A stretch of 64,000 nt of DNA from NCBI RefSeq assembly GCF_000226095.1, contig NC_016475.1, positions 124,001 through 188,000 of the forward strand, in the 5' to 3' direction. This document shows positions 11,159-21,697 of the stretch, piece by piece. The stretch is from Thermothelomyces thermophilus ATCC 42464 (taxonomy: Eukaryota; Ascomycota; Sordariomycetes; Sordariales; Chaetomiaceae). The translations under genes and the position numbers were made by a program. How positions within the stretch are numbered: position 1 is the first letter of the stretch; the number at the start of each line of letters is the position of its first letter. The notes below the pieces were generated by a model. It worked only from the letters and a program-made list of their open reading frames with translations. It was not told the origin of the DNA and made no database searches.

Positions 11159-12316
11159 ATGGATCCAGACCGTTACTGGCACGCGGCCGAGGGCTACGAG
11201 ACCGATACCTTCACGACCAAAGAGGTCGCCCGCCGCTCTTCACGGCCAAAAGGGCCACCCAAACGGGGATGCCCACTACGCAAAAAACAACGGCACATGT
11301 TCAAGTTCCCCAACCTACGCGAAGGCCTCGTGTACATCTCCCTCTTGGTGCCAGCCTACGCCATGGCCCAGTCATTTGTCGGCGGCGACCTCTCACATCA
11401 GGCCCCCTACGGCCTGCCGGTACAGGACTTCGCCGCCGCCTTCTCGAGGTCTTCTTCGGACGCCACGTTCCCCATCCGCGGATACAACACGTCACTTCCC
11501 GCCGGCACCGCCCGAGCGACGGAGCGCACGGTTGACGGCTGGACCATCACCATCGGCCTCGCCGCCAACGTGCCGCTGACCAACGCGGCCAACGCGGCGG
11601 TCGACAAGAGCCTGTACATCGACGCGACCGCGCTGTCCATCACGCCGCCGGCGAGCATCCCTCGCTACAACAGCAGCAGCTGGCGAGTGTGCGCCGTCGT
11701 CTTCACCGACGGCCTCAAGGCGGGCGAGAGCGCCAAGTCGGACGGGTCCTGCTCGGCCGTGCTTCCGGACGACTGCATCCGCCAGCTGCAGGCCGACAGC
11801 GTGGCCAGCAAGGCCGGGCGCACGGGGAGCTGTCGGAACCTGGCCATTCCCGACAGCTGCGTGGGGCATTTCAACGGGAAGAATGGAGGGACTGCTTTTG
11901 GTGAGTTTCTGAGAGGCTTATTTGACTTTTCTTCTTCCCATGCCCATGGTTTTATGTCATTGTGCGGAGCTGACGATGATGATGGCCGTTTATCAGAGAT
12001 CACGCCTATCGGCAGAAGCGGCCGCGCGGACAGGCAATCCATGTTCTTCGCTGCGGGGTTCGACCCGGTTCAAAAGGGCAACAAGTCGGCGCTCGAGGCT
12101 GCGGCGCGCCATATCTGGCCTGTGGTGTTGGCGTGGACGCATTTCGGCAAGACCGGCGACGTCCAGGACAGTGCTGGATGGTTGTCGTGCGCGAAAACTA
12201 CAGAGTCGAAGGAGGTGACGGGCGGCGGGCAGAGGATGGGCGCTGAGAACGTATTGAGCATCCCCGGATGGCTCTTTCTGATCTGGGCCATGTCCATTGC
12301 TTTGATGTCCAATTGA
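11159..12316 (+). CDS. Secretory-pathway protein with hydrophobic C-terminal tail, function unknown
   Basis: Exons 11159-11900 and 11997-12316; 353 aa. The 96-nt intron (GTGAGT...TATCAG, GCTGAC branch site) is a multiple of three and stop-free, so retention would only add 32 residues. A basic N-terminal stretch is followed by hydrophobic REGLVYISLLVPAYAMAQS, acting as signal or anchor. The lumenal part has SWRVCAVVF, a cysteine-rich segment (CSAVLPDDCIRQLQ, TGSCRNLAIPDSC) and several sequons. It ends with a short hydrophobic tail (IPGWLFLIWAMSIALMSN) that could be a GPI signal. The layout matches fungal surface proteins without known function; I do not recognise a characterised family. Confidence 0.75.
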   Translation: MDPDRYWHAAEGYETDTFTTKEVARRSSRPKGPPKRGCPLRKKQRHMFKFPNLREGLVYISLLVPAYAMAQSFVGGDLSHQAPYGLPVQDFAAAFSRSSSDATFPIRGYNTSLPAGTARATERTVDGWTITIGLAANVPLTNAANAAVDKSLYIDATALSITPPASIPRYNSSSWRVCAVVFTDGLKAGESAKSDGSCSAVLPDDCIRQLQADSVASKAGRTGSCRNLAIPDSCVGHFNGKNGGTAFGEFLRGLFDFSSSHAHGFMSLCGADDDDGRLSEITPIGRSGRADRQSMFFAAGFDPVQKGNKSALEAAARHIWPVVLAWTHFGKTGDVQDSAGWLSCAKTTESKEVTGGGQRMGAENVLSIPGWLFLIWAMSIALMSN

Positions 12317-12788
12317 AGAAGGAGGGTCAACACAGAGGACTCTCTCGAGAGGTTGGATCGGTGGTTGCATGAATTGGGTGGGAAACGGATGGAATGCGTC
12401 ATCGGAATGCAGATTTGTTCAGGTGCTACAGGGGCGCTAGTGAATGTCCTCTGATATTTCGGTTCTTGCGGATAGGTTTAAATAACAATATCGTAAGGAG
12501 AAAAGTGTATCGGGTGGCCGTTTCGGACCACCAAACGATTTCTCACGTCGGCAGTGTGAAGAGCTCAAGGTTCAGCAGTAGTTAGGTGTCTGGAATGGGC
12601 CATTGCACAAATTCATTCAAACCTTAATCAGGCCCAGAGCAACCCACTGACCCATCAAGGTTCGCGCCCAGGCCCCGCTAGGAGCCCCGCAACACCCCAA
12701 GCTCGAGCGACCGAGCCGAAATTTTTTGGATTACGAGCGGGAACAGGAAGCAACCACACGCGTTGCGGCGCCTATCAACCCCTCCACG
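12317..12788. other. Intergenic, no gene seen
   Basis: It serves as 3' flank of the preceding gene and promoter of TRM6. No repeat or RNA recognised. Confidence 0.5.
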
Positions 12789-14707
12789 ATGCATTCCGTC
12801 ATCCGCCCCAATGCTTGGGTAGCGCTTAGACTCCCATCCGGAAGCACCAAGGTTCTCCAGGTTGCCCCGAATACGTGAGTTCATCCTGGTTCTTCTTTGG
12901 CCAGATCGCATGCTGATGCAGTTTCTACAGAACAATATCGCTGGGCAAGTACGGATCGTTCCCTTCCAATCTCATCATTGGGCGCCCATATCACCTCACA
13001 TTTGAGGTATTAGACAAGGCACCCGGTGAGAACTTTTCTCGCCTTCGAGTTGTCCCTACCGACGAGCTCTACGCCGAGGTGTTCGCCGAGGAGTCGGCCC
13101 CGGAGTGTTCGACACCCGCGGCAGGCACAAACGAGACAGTGATATCCGCCACGGACGGGGAGGAATTTCGCTTGGTCGACGACGATGGCAACGTAGTCGC
13201 GCGCTCGAACCATGAAGTCATCGACGAGAATGCGCGCCAGACCCTGACGCAGGATGAGATCGAGGAACTGAAGAGAGAGGGCACCAACGCCGGCAAGGAT
13301 GTCATTGCCAAACTGCTGCTGTCGCATACAGCTATCGATCAGAAGACGAGCTTCAGTCTGGCAAAGTACAAACTCCTCAAGACGAAGAAGTACATCCGGC
13401 GGTTCCAGGTCCTCCCGATTGACGTTCCGACCTTCGCACAATGGCAGCTCGAGGAGAGGGATGCCAGCAAAATCATGGACCTCCGGGCCGAGATGCTAGG
13501 GCTCGTCGGTTGTTGGGGCAATGTGCACTACGGGGGCGACGATGTCATGCTGCCGGATCCTAAGGCCCCCACCGACGCGGGAGACGAGGCGCGTGTTCCC
13601 GTGGACGAAAAACTGCTGCGGGGGAGGTGGCTCGTGGTGGATGATACCTCCGGGCTATTAGTGGCAGCAATGGCCGAGAGGATGGGCGTGTTGTATGAGA
13701 GAGAGGAGACAAGCGAGGAAACGACCGAGAATGGAGCCGCAACAGAGCAGCGACCTGCTACTGCACAACACCCACAAGAGCCCCAGCCTAGCGCATCAAC
13801 TCCCGGAACACAGCAGCAGCAGAAAGATGGAGACACCGAAATGGCGGATGCGCCGATGACCTCAACCACCACGAGGCAGAGCGATGGAAGGACGAAGCAA
13901 CAAAAAGCCCATCCCTCCGACTTTGCGATTCCATACTCTCAAACAAACACCATCACAGTGATCCACTCAACCAGTCAGCCGAATCTCTCGCTTCTCAATT
14001 ACTGGGGATTCGACATCACCTCCCCCAACCATCCGCCACACCCCTTACTCAATCATCTCCTGACCCTTACCTGGCTGCAGCTCTTGAAGCCGGAACTCGA
14101 TACCTCGTACTCGACACCACCGCTCACGGCGACTCCCGAGACTCTCGCGTCGTGGAAGCCAAGCCGCAGAGGCAACTTCCACCGCAAGCGAAGGAGGTAC
14201 GCCCGGATCCGGCACATTGTCGATAGCACCCGGGCGGGCAACTTTTCCGGCCTTGTCTGCGCGAGCACCATGGACCCCATCAGCATACTGCGCTACACCC
14301 TCCCCTTGCTCGCCGGTGGCGCGCCGGTAGCAATCTACTCCCCCTCCGTGGAGCCCCTTGCCGCCCTTGCCGATTGCTTCAGCGTGCCGCGGCGCACGGC
14401 CTGGGTCAGCGGCAGCGTGCCCGAGATCGAGGGGCTCTCGAACGAGGAACTGGAACGCTGGCAAGGTAACGACCGATTCCCGCTCAACCCCACGCTGCTC
14501 CAGGGCGTGTCCATCCAGACGAGCCGCGCCCGTCGGTGGCAGGTCCTGCCGGGCAGGACACACCCGCTCATGACGGAACGTGGCGGGGCGGAGGGTTATG
14601 TGTTCACGGCGTGGAGAGCAAAGCCGGCTGAGGGGAAGGTGGCCGCCAAAGGGAAATTCAAGCGCAGGAAGGTTGATTCTGAGACGGCCACCCCTGCTCC
14701 CGCGTGA
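12789..14707 (+). CDS. TRM6: tRNA (adenine-58-N1)-methyltransferase non-catalytic subunit Trm6/Gcd10
   Basis: Exons 12789-12874 and 12931-14707; 620 aa. The N-terminus MHSVIRPNAWVALRLPSGS, then SLGKYGSFPSNLIIGRPYHL and the LTQDEIEELKREG and ADSNE-like segments are typical of Gcd10. The central block KYKLLKTKKYIRRFQVLPID is the family's RNA-facing region. A low-complexity Gln/Thr/Pro-rich insert (about residues 310-370) explains the length above yeast Gcd10. The C-terminal Rossmann-like half (GNFSGLVCAST, ILRYTLPLLAGGAPVAIYSP, THPLMTERGGAEGYVFTAWR) lacks the SAM motif, as expected for the non-catalytic partner of Trm61. With Trm61 it makes m1A58 in tRNA, including initiator tRNA-Met, in the nucleus. 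The basic tail (KFKRRKVD) is a plausible nuclear signal. Confidence 0.93.
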
Positions 14708-14942
14708 GATGGGTTCGCACAGTGAGTACGGTGTAATCCGTAGACCTGAACAAAAGACGGTTCAAGTGCACCCTGGCGTTGGCGTCGTTTAGATATTACC
14801 ACCATTAAACCGGCCATGTGAACCTGCACCGATTGCGAGTCGCATAGCGAGCGCCCTATTTCCTTGCCGGCGATCTATCATGCAGCTCTTGTTTTTGTCA
14901 CTACAACGACGTCTACCAACCTAAAAGCCATCTGCCGTTTTG

Positions 14943-15742
14943 TTACAGCCCCTTGCCCATAAACTTCCTCTTGGTAAAGCTCAACCACCACTTGCTAGGC
15001 TTGGCATCGCCCTCGTCGTATACCCTCGCCAGTAGCCGTGACGCAAGCTCTTGCCTTACCTGCGACATGTACTGCCGGAGAACCTCGGCATCTTGCCTGT
15101 CGCGGGGGGGCTCATACATCTACGCGAAGCAGAGTGTTAGCATCCGTCCCACCTTCAACACACAAGGCACCCAATTTCCACATACTTGATTCAGAGGGAA
15201 CGCAGGGTCCCCCGGGATCGCAAAGTTCAGGTCCAACGCGAGGTTCGTCACATCCTTGGTCGCCTCCCGCAGGGTCGCATTCGGCTTGATCTTGCTCAGA
15301 CAGTCCGACACGAACCAGATGCCGTACACGAGAAGCCTATCGGCGGGGCCCTGAATCTCAAAGTTGCGGAAAAAGGTGTTGGCGCGGAAGAGCGCGAGCA
15401 CCTCGTCCAGGATGTCGTAGCTCTCCGAGCTCGGGTCGGGCGACTCGTTCGCGGGCAGGGGCGGATCCGGGAACGGCAGCGGGTAGACGGGGCCTCGGAC
15501 CTTGGTCCGCAGCGGGAACAGAGGGAAGTTGCCGATCAGCCGCGGGGCCGGCTCGGAGGCGTTGAAGACGGAGTTGTAGGCCTACGAGTGTTGCATCGGG
15601 GGCAAGTCAGCGGCGCAAGCGGCGAGAGAACAAAATAAAAGGGGGGGGGGGGGGTTGGGGTTGGAGGCGGTGTCGAATGGAAGCCGAAGAGAATGCTGGT
15701 CGAGGGCAATGGCAATCATTGGACTTATCGACTCACCGGCAT
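14943..15742 (-). CDS. ARC18: Arp2/3 complex subunit 3 (p21-Arc/Arc18)
   Basis: Minus-strand exons are 15737-15742, 15186-15581 and 14943-15119; 192 aa. The first exon is only six bases (Met-Pro), with a GTGAGT donor directly behind it; the 154-nt intron ends in CTCGTAG and gives MPAYNSVFNASE, exactly the family's start. Hallmarks are RLIGNFPLFPLRTKVRGP, DILDEVLALFRANTFFRNF, ADRLLVYGIWFVSDCL and the C-terminal KPSKWWLSFTKRKFMGKGL. It is one of seven subunits of the actin-nucleating Arp2/3 complex, acting at cortical and endocytic actin patches. Length agrees with fungal members (about 180-195 aa). A start-codon search inside exon 2 alone would miss the true N-terminus. Confidence 0.93.
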
Positions 15743-16948
15743 CGTGGGCAGCACGCGCCTGGCGAGAGCTCCTTGGATTGCTGGGGAATCGAAGTGGGAT
15801 GTCTATTGCTCTCGGGAGCTCTATCGCAGCCTTGCGGGGTCGCTTGGGCGGGCGCAACCAGGCTGCTGCCAGTCAACCCTGACGTCGCTGGTTGTGGCTG
15901 AGCTGGCTTGGCGCGCGGTCGGAGTAACTATGTGCCTCGGGCACAAAAAGATGGAGGTGTCACTGCACTGCAGGCAGCCACACCGTCAGCTGGCGAAATT
16001 GGTGGGGCCCAGCGGCTTGTGCCTCATTCCCCGTTTCAAGCTCGGGGGGGGGTCTGATGACACTTGACACCAAGATGCGATCATGCGAAACATTTCCTCG
16101 TGCTCATTAATTATGCTGTCTGAGTTGGTAAAATCTGAGCTGGTGAACCTGGCTTCAGAATTTGGAATGCGTCGCGATCCCCAACGCGTCGGACTCTTTT
16201 GTAGAATGAATGAACTTGTCCGAGCCAGGTATCCGTATTTCGTACTGCAAGTGGTGCCAACTCGCAGCAACTGCATGTGGTGCCAACTCGAGCTTGCGGC
16301 CATCAAGGCACAAGTGATTTGACACGTCGGTGCCTAGCCGGATCCAGTCAGTGTCACGGGATTTCGCGTCCGGGCCGCGATGGCCAAGAGCCCATGTTGT
16401 TGGCACATTTTGCTCGCCACACCCGAAGGGCGAGTTGAGGGGGTCGAGCCCCCCCCCGGCTGGTCGCGTTGGTTTCTTAAACCCACGCATTCCTACCCAG
16501 CCAGTTCCCGAGCTGGCCAGAGACCCTCTTGTCGCACAAATCACTTCACCACTGAAATACTCGTCTTTTCGACGCCCAGAATTACAGTTTATCTTAGGAG
16601 CCAAATTATTTGGGTCCTAGTTTTATTGTTTTTTTTTTTTTCGCTATTCATTAGGCGACACATTTTTGCGACCGAGGTCCTTCGCGCCTGTTCGTGTTTT
16701 GCGGGGCGACAATCGCGACAAGCGGGTGTCAATCCACCCACCCCGGCAAGGCGACCAGCCTTCCTTTTTCGATGCTCACAATTGAGTAAGTCGCGCCTTT
16801 TCGTGTTTTCAGCAGAGAGAACCGAGTGGACAAGATTCGCCAATTCGAAAATTCCTTGAAAAGGATATTCCCGCTAAGGCGCTCCGCCTACTGAACCAGA
16901 TCCTTATTCAGCAGCAGCTTTCTCGGTCAGCTGCGCGCCATCGTCCAC
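15743..16948. other. Intergenic between divergent genes
   Basis: It includes the promoters of ARPC3 (minus) and the unknown protein at 16949 (plus). A repeated GTGGTGCCAACTCG word occurs twice near 16251-16288. A T run lies at 16629-16640. No coding segment is convincing. Confidence 0.45.
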
Positions 16949-18349
16949 ATGCCGACCTCACACGAGAAGTCCGGCTCGCCGGAGCGCGCCCGGCCCTCCA
17001 AGAACGGCAGCCCAACCCAGTCCACACCGGCGACAAGGCAACCGAGCCGGCGTCGGATGACGCGCATAACGCGGGCCGAGCCGGGCTCGTTATATGACAT
17101 CATGCATGACCACGCCGGCACCCCCCTCTACGTCGTCCCCATCTGTTGGACCGATCAACACGCCCAGTTGCTGGGCGCACGGTTCCGCAAGCGCGCCACT
17201 ATCACCACGCCCGTCCCTGAACTGGTTCCCGGAGTGTGGCTTGAGCCGTCCAAGATGGCGCAAACCCTGACATCCGAGTTGCACACGCTTGCTCGGGAGG
17301 ACGCGACACCGGCGCGAGCCTTCTGCAAGAATCGCGCCATCAAGCACATCCTCTCCACTCTGTTCCCGACAACATTATCCCGTCCAAAAACTGGCGCCGA
17401 GCTGAACCTCTACTTCGGACATCGTGTCTTCAAGAAGGTGGTTCGCATCCCTTGCGTATGGAAGAGCCCTAGCTGCACCGACACGTCCTTTGACTCGTGT
17501 CCGGCCTTACCCGCAACGTCGTTCAACGGCGTGCCAAGCAGTCCTCGCGATGCGGGCATGCCGATGTTGGCCTACATCAACAAGTCGCAACTCGCCGCGG
17601 TTCGCAAGAACCTCTACACCGTCCTCCGCGGCCCTGGGGGCTGCGCCAACGAGCCGGTCAGCAATCTCCAGCGGCTAAGATCCAAGATGTTGATACCGGC
17701 AGACCCCGATCGCGACCGCTACATCATCGCCATCCTCCTCGCCATGGCGCAAGCACACTTTTACCATGAGTCGTCGTCGCGTTCCTCATCGCAGTCCGAC
17801 TCGCAGAGCGGCCGGAAATCCTTCCGCATCATGCCCCCATCATTTCGCGACGTCCAAGTACAGGTTATCACGCATGACGAAGGCAACGACAACGACCCCA
17901 ACTTTGTCGTCTACACGGCGACGGTCACGGCGACTTTCCTTAACCGCTTCATGTTTCCACACAAGGCACCCAGGGGCCCAGCGGGAGAAGACGGCGACGC
18001 CGGAATGGACATCTCATACACGCCGGTCAGTTTCTGGCCCATTCTGGGCCTGAAGGAACGCCTCGCCAAGGCCCTAGGCAGGGAGATCGCCGGCGACGCA
18101 ATATACGACGATCCAAACTACATCGGTCTCTGGGGTCCCCTCATCGAGCCGCAGCAGTCGCCGGTGTACCACCCAGTCAGCCTCAAGCGGAGGCGTACGG
18201 ACCGGGAGCCGCTCTCGCAGGTGTTCAACAGTAGCTTTGAGGAGGAACCACCGAGCAGTTCGGATGATCGGCCCGTGCTCAGTCCCGCGGCTAAGAAGCG
18301 AAGGACAGCTCGGCGGGTCAACGGTAGTAGTACCTTGGAGGTATGCTGA
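16949..18349 (+). CDS. Conserved-looking protein of unknown function, probably nuclear
   Basis: Single exon, 466 aa, starting MPTSHEKSGSPERARPSKNG. The first 45 residues are basic and disordered. The middle has a folded appearance: SLYDIMHDHAGTPLYVVPIC, ARAFCKNRAIKHILSTLFP, YIIAILLAMAQAHFYHE and FVVYTATVTATFLNRFMFP. The C-terminus is Ser/Glu-rich with two basic clusters (LKRRRTDRE, AAKKRRTARR) that look like nuclear localisation signals. Codon use is the same as in neighbouring genes. I know similar fungal hypothetical proteins but no assigned function. No signal peptide or membrane helix is seen. Confidence 0.75.
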   Translation: MPTSHEKSGSPERARPSKNGSPTQSTPATRQPSRRRMTRITRAEPGSLYDIMHDHAGTPLYVVPICWTDQHAQLLGARFRKRATITTPVPELVPGVWLEPSKMAQTLTSELHTLAREDATPARAFCKNRAIKHILSTLFPTTLSRPKTGAELNLYFGHRVFKKVVRIPCVWKSPSCTDTSFDSCPALPATSFNGVPSSPRDAGMPMLAYINKSQLAAVRKNLYTVLRGPGGCANEPVSNLQRLRSKMLIPADPDRDRYIIAILLAMAQAHFYHESSSRSSSQSDSQSGRKSFRIMPPSFRDVQVQVITHDEGNDNDPNFVVYTATVTATFLNRFMFPHKAPRGPAGEDGDAGMDISYTPVSFWPILGLKERLAKALGREIAGDAIYDDPNYIGLWGPLIEPQQSPVYHPVSLKRRRTDREPLSQVFNSSFEEEPPSSSDDRPVLSPAAKKRRTARRVNGSSTLEVC

Positions 18350-21300
18350 TGCTGGATGGTATGATGATGACAAAAAGGTTTGGCGTCCGGGTCTTGGTTT
18401 CCTTTTCTCCGCCGTTTGGGCGGCAGGCAGTTTATGACTTCATCGCGAGGCACGACGGGTCAAGTCACGGGAAATGGTGCATGGAATGGGACAATATACC
18501 CCTTTCGCAGGACCGGCTAGACGGTGAGAGGTGTTTATGACAGTGCTGAGAGTTGAGATATGTCCGGAGATGGCAGCGTGGTCATGGCTATGCTCTTGAA
18601 AGTTGCATCATATATGCAGCGCTAGGTTGACACCTGGCTGTTGCCTTAAGTCCTCGCAGCGGCGAGTAGACATTCGGTGCTTCATTCTTGTTCGGCAAAG
18701 TATACATTTAAAAGAATATCCTTGCCTGGTTGGGGATACGTCGTGGCCCCGCCACAGGTCCTATCCATCTTCGCAAGCCTTCCGACTTTTGCCGTGATTC
18801 ATGACTTAACGTGACATTTACGGTTGTTATTTCTCGCAACCGGCGAGGCGTTTCCATGAGGAACAGTGTTGAGTTGCTTGGAGGCAACGGCTTACGGTCT
18901 ACCTGGCCAAGCGAGCATGAGAACGTATCATATTCCAGGGCTGTGTGCACCATCGTCATGCTCTTGGTGAGCGGCCTCTCCTTCGCAGGGCGAGGAACTC
19001 GACTTCAAACAAGTGCAGCGTTCCTTTCCCTCGCCGCGAGCGTGTCGGAATCTTAATCTCGGCCACCTGGGGCTCCCGCAACTCGGATAGCTCGCACACC
19101 CGAGCTGAATCGGACGTTCCAGACTCGTTTGCACGCTGCACGTTCGGGGGCACATGAGTTCGAAGCTGGCTCTGGGGCGACGGGAAGGAGCGGCAGGACC
19201 GTGAGCGTGATTTGCTTTCTCGTCGGACAGAAATACCAGGACGCCACTGCCATATCGGGATCGTGTCCGGAGGACTGATTTGGTTCTAGAGCGCCCCGAC
19301 TGCCATCATCAGATCATCAAAGGAGAGTACGATGTCCGCACGACCGAAGAGGTTTCCCCTCTCTTCACATGTCTGTTGGCCTCAACCGCGGCGAGGGATA
19401 CCTCATTCCCAGGCGAGCTCGCAGGCAGACACACCAAGGCGGGGTCTGTCGCACTGCATCCAAGTGAAGTAGCTGTGCTTATGTGTGGGGGACATTTCTT
19501 GCGGCAGTTGAGGGCCTTGGGATCAGAGCTCTCTATCTGTAGTACATATTTAGCGTAAGCTTGGGATGGTCGGAGAAAGCACCGTAAGCGGACAGCCTGG
19601 GGTACTAAGGGCAATAGGACCTTGAAGCACGGAAGGTGTGGATGCGGCACATGGTAGTGGGAACCCTCCGGGCGGAGCCGCTCCTCTTAGAACCCAATCG
19701 TCCGTGTTCCTTTCGGCGCCAAGGGTCTAGATTGGGCAACTCGCTTGCTTCCACCGTTGCGCTACTGAAGGGCTCATGTTCGGACGAGAGAGAAAGCAGC
19801 GGTGTAAACCTGACAGTCGGGCTGTCAGGGGATGGTTTTCTCAGGCCATCGATCTAATAAAGTTACTTTTGATGGTTGGCCACTTTCCAATTTTGACCGA
19901 GCAACTTGGGATTCACTGGCGTAGTAAACTGTGTCGGCACGTCCGTTTGGTTGTCGAGATATACTGCAAAGGGCTCGCAACGGCTGCCACTGCCAGCGTC
20001 GTTGCTTACTTACCTGAGAAAGGCCTGGGGAAGGGAAAGAAAGGGCGTACTCGGATATCCAATTTCACTGGCCAGACAACCCTCTCAAACATGGCGGCCT
20101 GACGCTCGGCGGTGTGCACCTCAGAGTAGCAACGGTAGAACTGATGGCGCTAGACTACCAAAAAAGCAGGAAAGGGTGAGGCGCAGCATAGAGGGTCGGG
20201 GCTTCACTCCAAAATGGGAAGGTCACCCCGGCTAACCCGCAAACCCGCGCAGGCCCCACACATCGCTTTCCCCAGACTTTCCCCAGACTCTTCCCCCGCA
20301 ATGCCGGAGCGGTCAAACTTAACAGCAAAACTGTCAACCTTCTGCACACCAATACCGGTGCCCGCGCCTTTACCAGTCTTTTTTTTTTTCCAGTTCTTGA
20401 TCCCGATAATACGTTACACCCGTGCCGTCGACTACCGCCCCAGCAAACAGATGACAGTCGGGAACTCTACCACACCTCGCATCAGCGCTTGAAACCGAGT
20501 GACACTGAACCTCTCACATTTGCCCTTCAAGCTTAGGAGACAATACATACAATACATACATGTGCGACAGAAGTAAAGAACGAGAGTAATATCTTTGGGC
20601 TTCTTGTTTTGCTCCCGGCCATCGGTTTCTCCACTCGAGATCGGGGTCGAACGGTGACTGTCCGAACTCGAGCCCAGATTTCGTAAGGCGGGCAACCCTC
20701 CGTCCAGGTGACGACGACTGGTTCCCCGCGTCCGCGAATGTTGGAGAATGCCCGCTGCGACTAACGCTAGCGGCCGTCTGCGGATCAACGCCGAAACGAA
20801 GTGCTAATGCACGGCTGCCCTGCTCGCCATTTTGTGTTGCCGAGGCTGACACTAACGCCAGGCACAAAAAAAGCCCTCTCTTCACATGCTTTTTTTCCCC
20901 ACTGCACCCCCGCCAGGCACGGCGAGACATGGAAATGAGGTGGCTCATATTGGCGGAGGATGGAGGTCGTGGCTCAGGTTCAGGTGCGTGACGTGACCAA
21001 TGCAACCCAGACTCACCCTGTTACTGACTGTCCAGCGGAACCACTCAGTGAACCCCTCCTACCCTTCCACCGTGGTGTTCCAAGGGTTGTAAGCGCCCTC
21101 TTCCTCAGTAGGAAAATGAAGACTGAAGATGCCGGCTGGGTCCCTCATTCGGACAGTTTCTCGGCGCGGAAGACGCTAGCAGCTCCCACCCCAACTGAAG
21201 CAAGCTAACTCACCCCGGACTTCGCAAACCGAATCGCAAAAGGAGTCCGGCTCCATTGTTGTTTCTCGGGATCTTTTGCCCACTCCGCCCAGATCTCCAT

Positions 21301-21697
21301 GCAGTCGCGTGGTCACCTGGGCCACTGCGGAGCCCTAGGGCACGTTGTATGTATGTACATGGCCAAGTCGGACTCCCCTGCTATACGGTTTAGTCTGTAC
21401 ACTAAGTACTTCGCCGAGTCTTGTATGGTGGGGGGTCATGCCCAGCAGTCACTGTTGAACCCGTGTGGGCATCCTCGAAGGGATCCGTCTGCTCCGATCA
21501 GACAGGTGGATCACCACGATGGGCCTCCCCAGAAGCTGCTACTATATGAGGCTTCCTCTCGCCGCCCCTCTGGTGGAGCTACGACTTGAGGCTGGTCAGT
21601 CAAGCAACCTCTCGACTCCTCGTGCCTTGTCAGCCCCCTCCTCTTCCCCTTTCCTGGTGTCGCGTGCCCCAGCAACCAGATCACCCCCTAACGCGCC
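18350..21697. other. Long gene-poor stretch (3.3 kb)
   Basis: Many short open frames occur on both strands, none with family resemblance, sustained codon bias or matching splice signals. Base composition is mixed rather than AT-rich, so it is not an obvious RIP island. It could hold a non-coding RNA or decayed sequence, and its right end is the carboxylesterase promoter. Confidence 0.4.

Noticed and set aside
18350-21697. Protein genes in the 3.3-kb gap
   Set aside because: All frames are short, lack codon bias and show no splice-compatible partners or family words.
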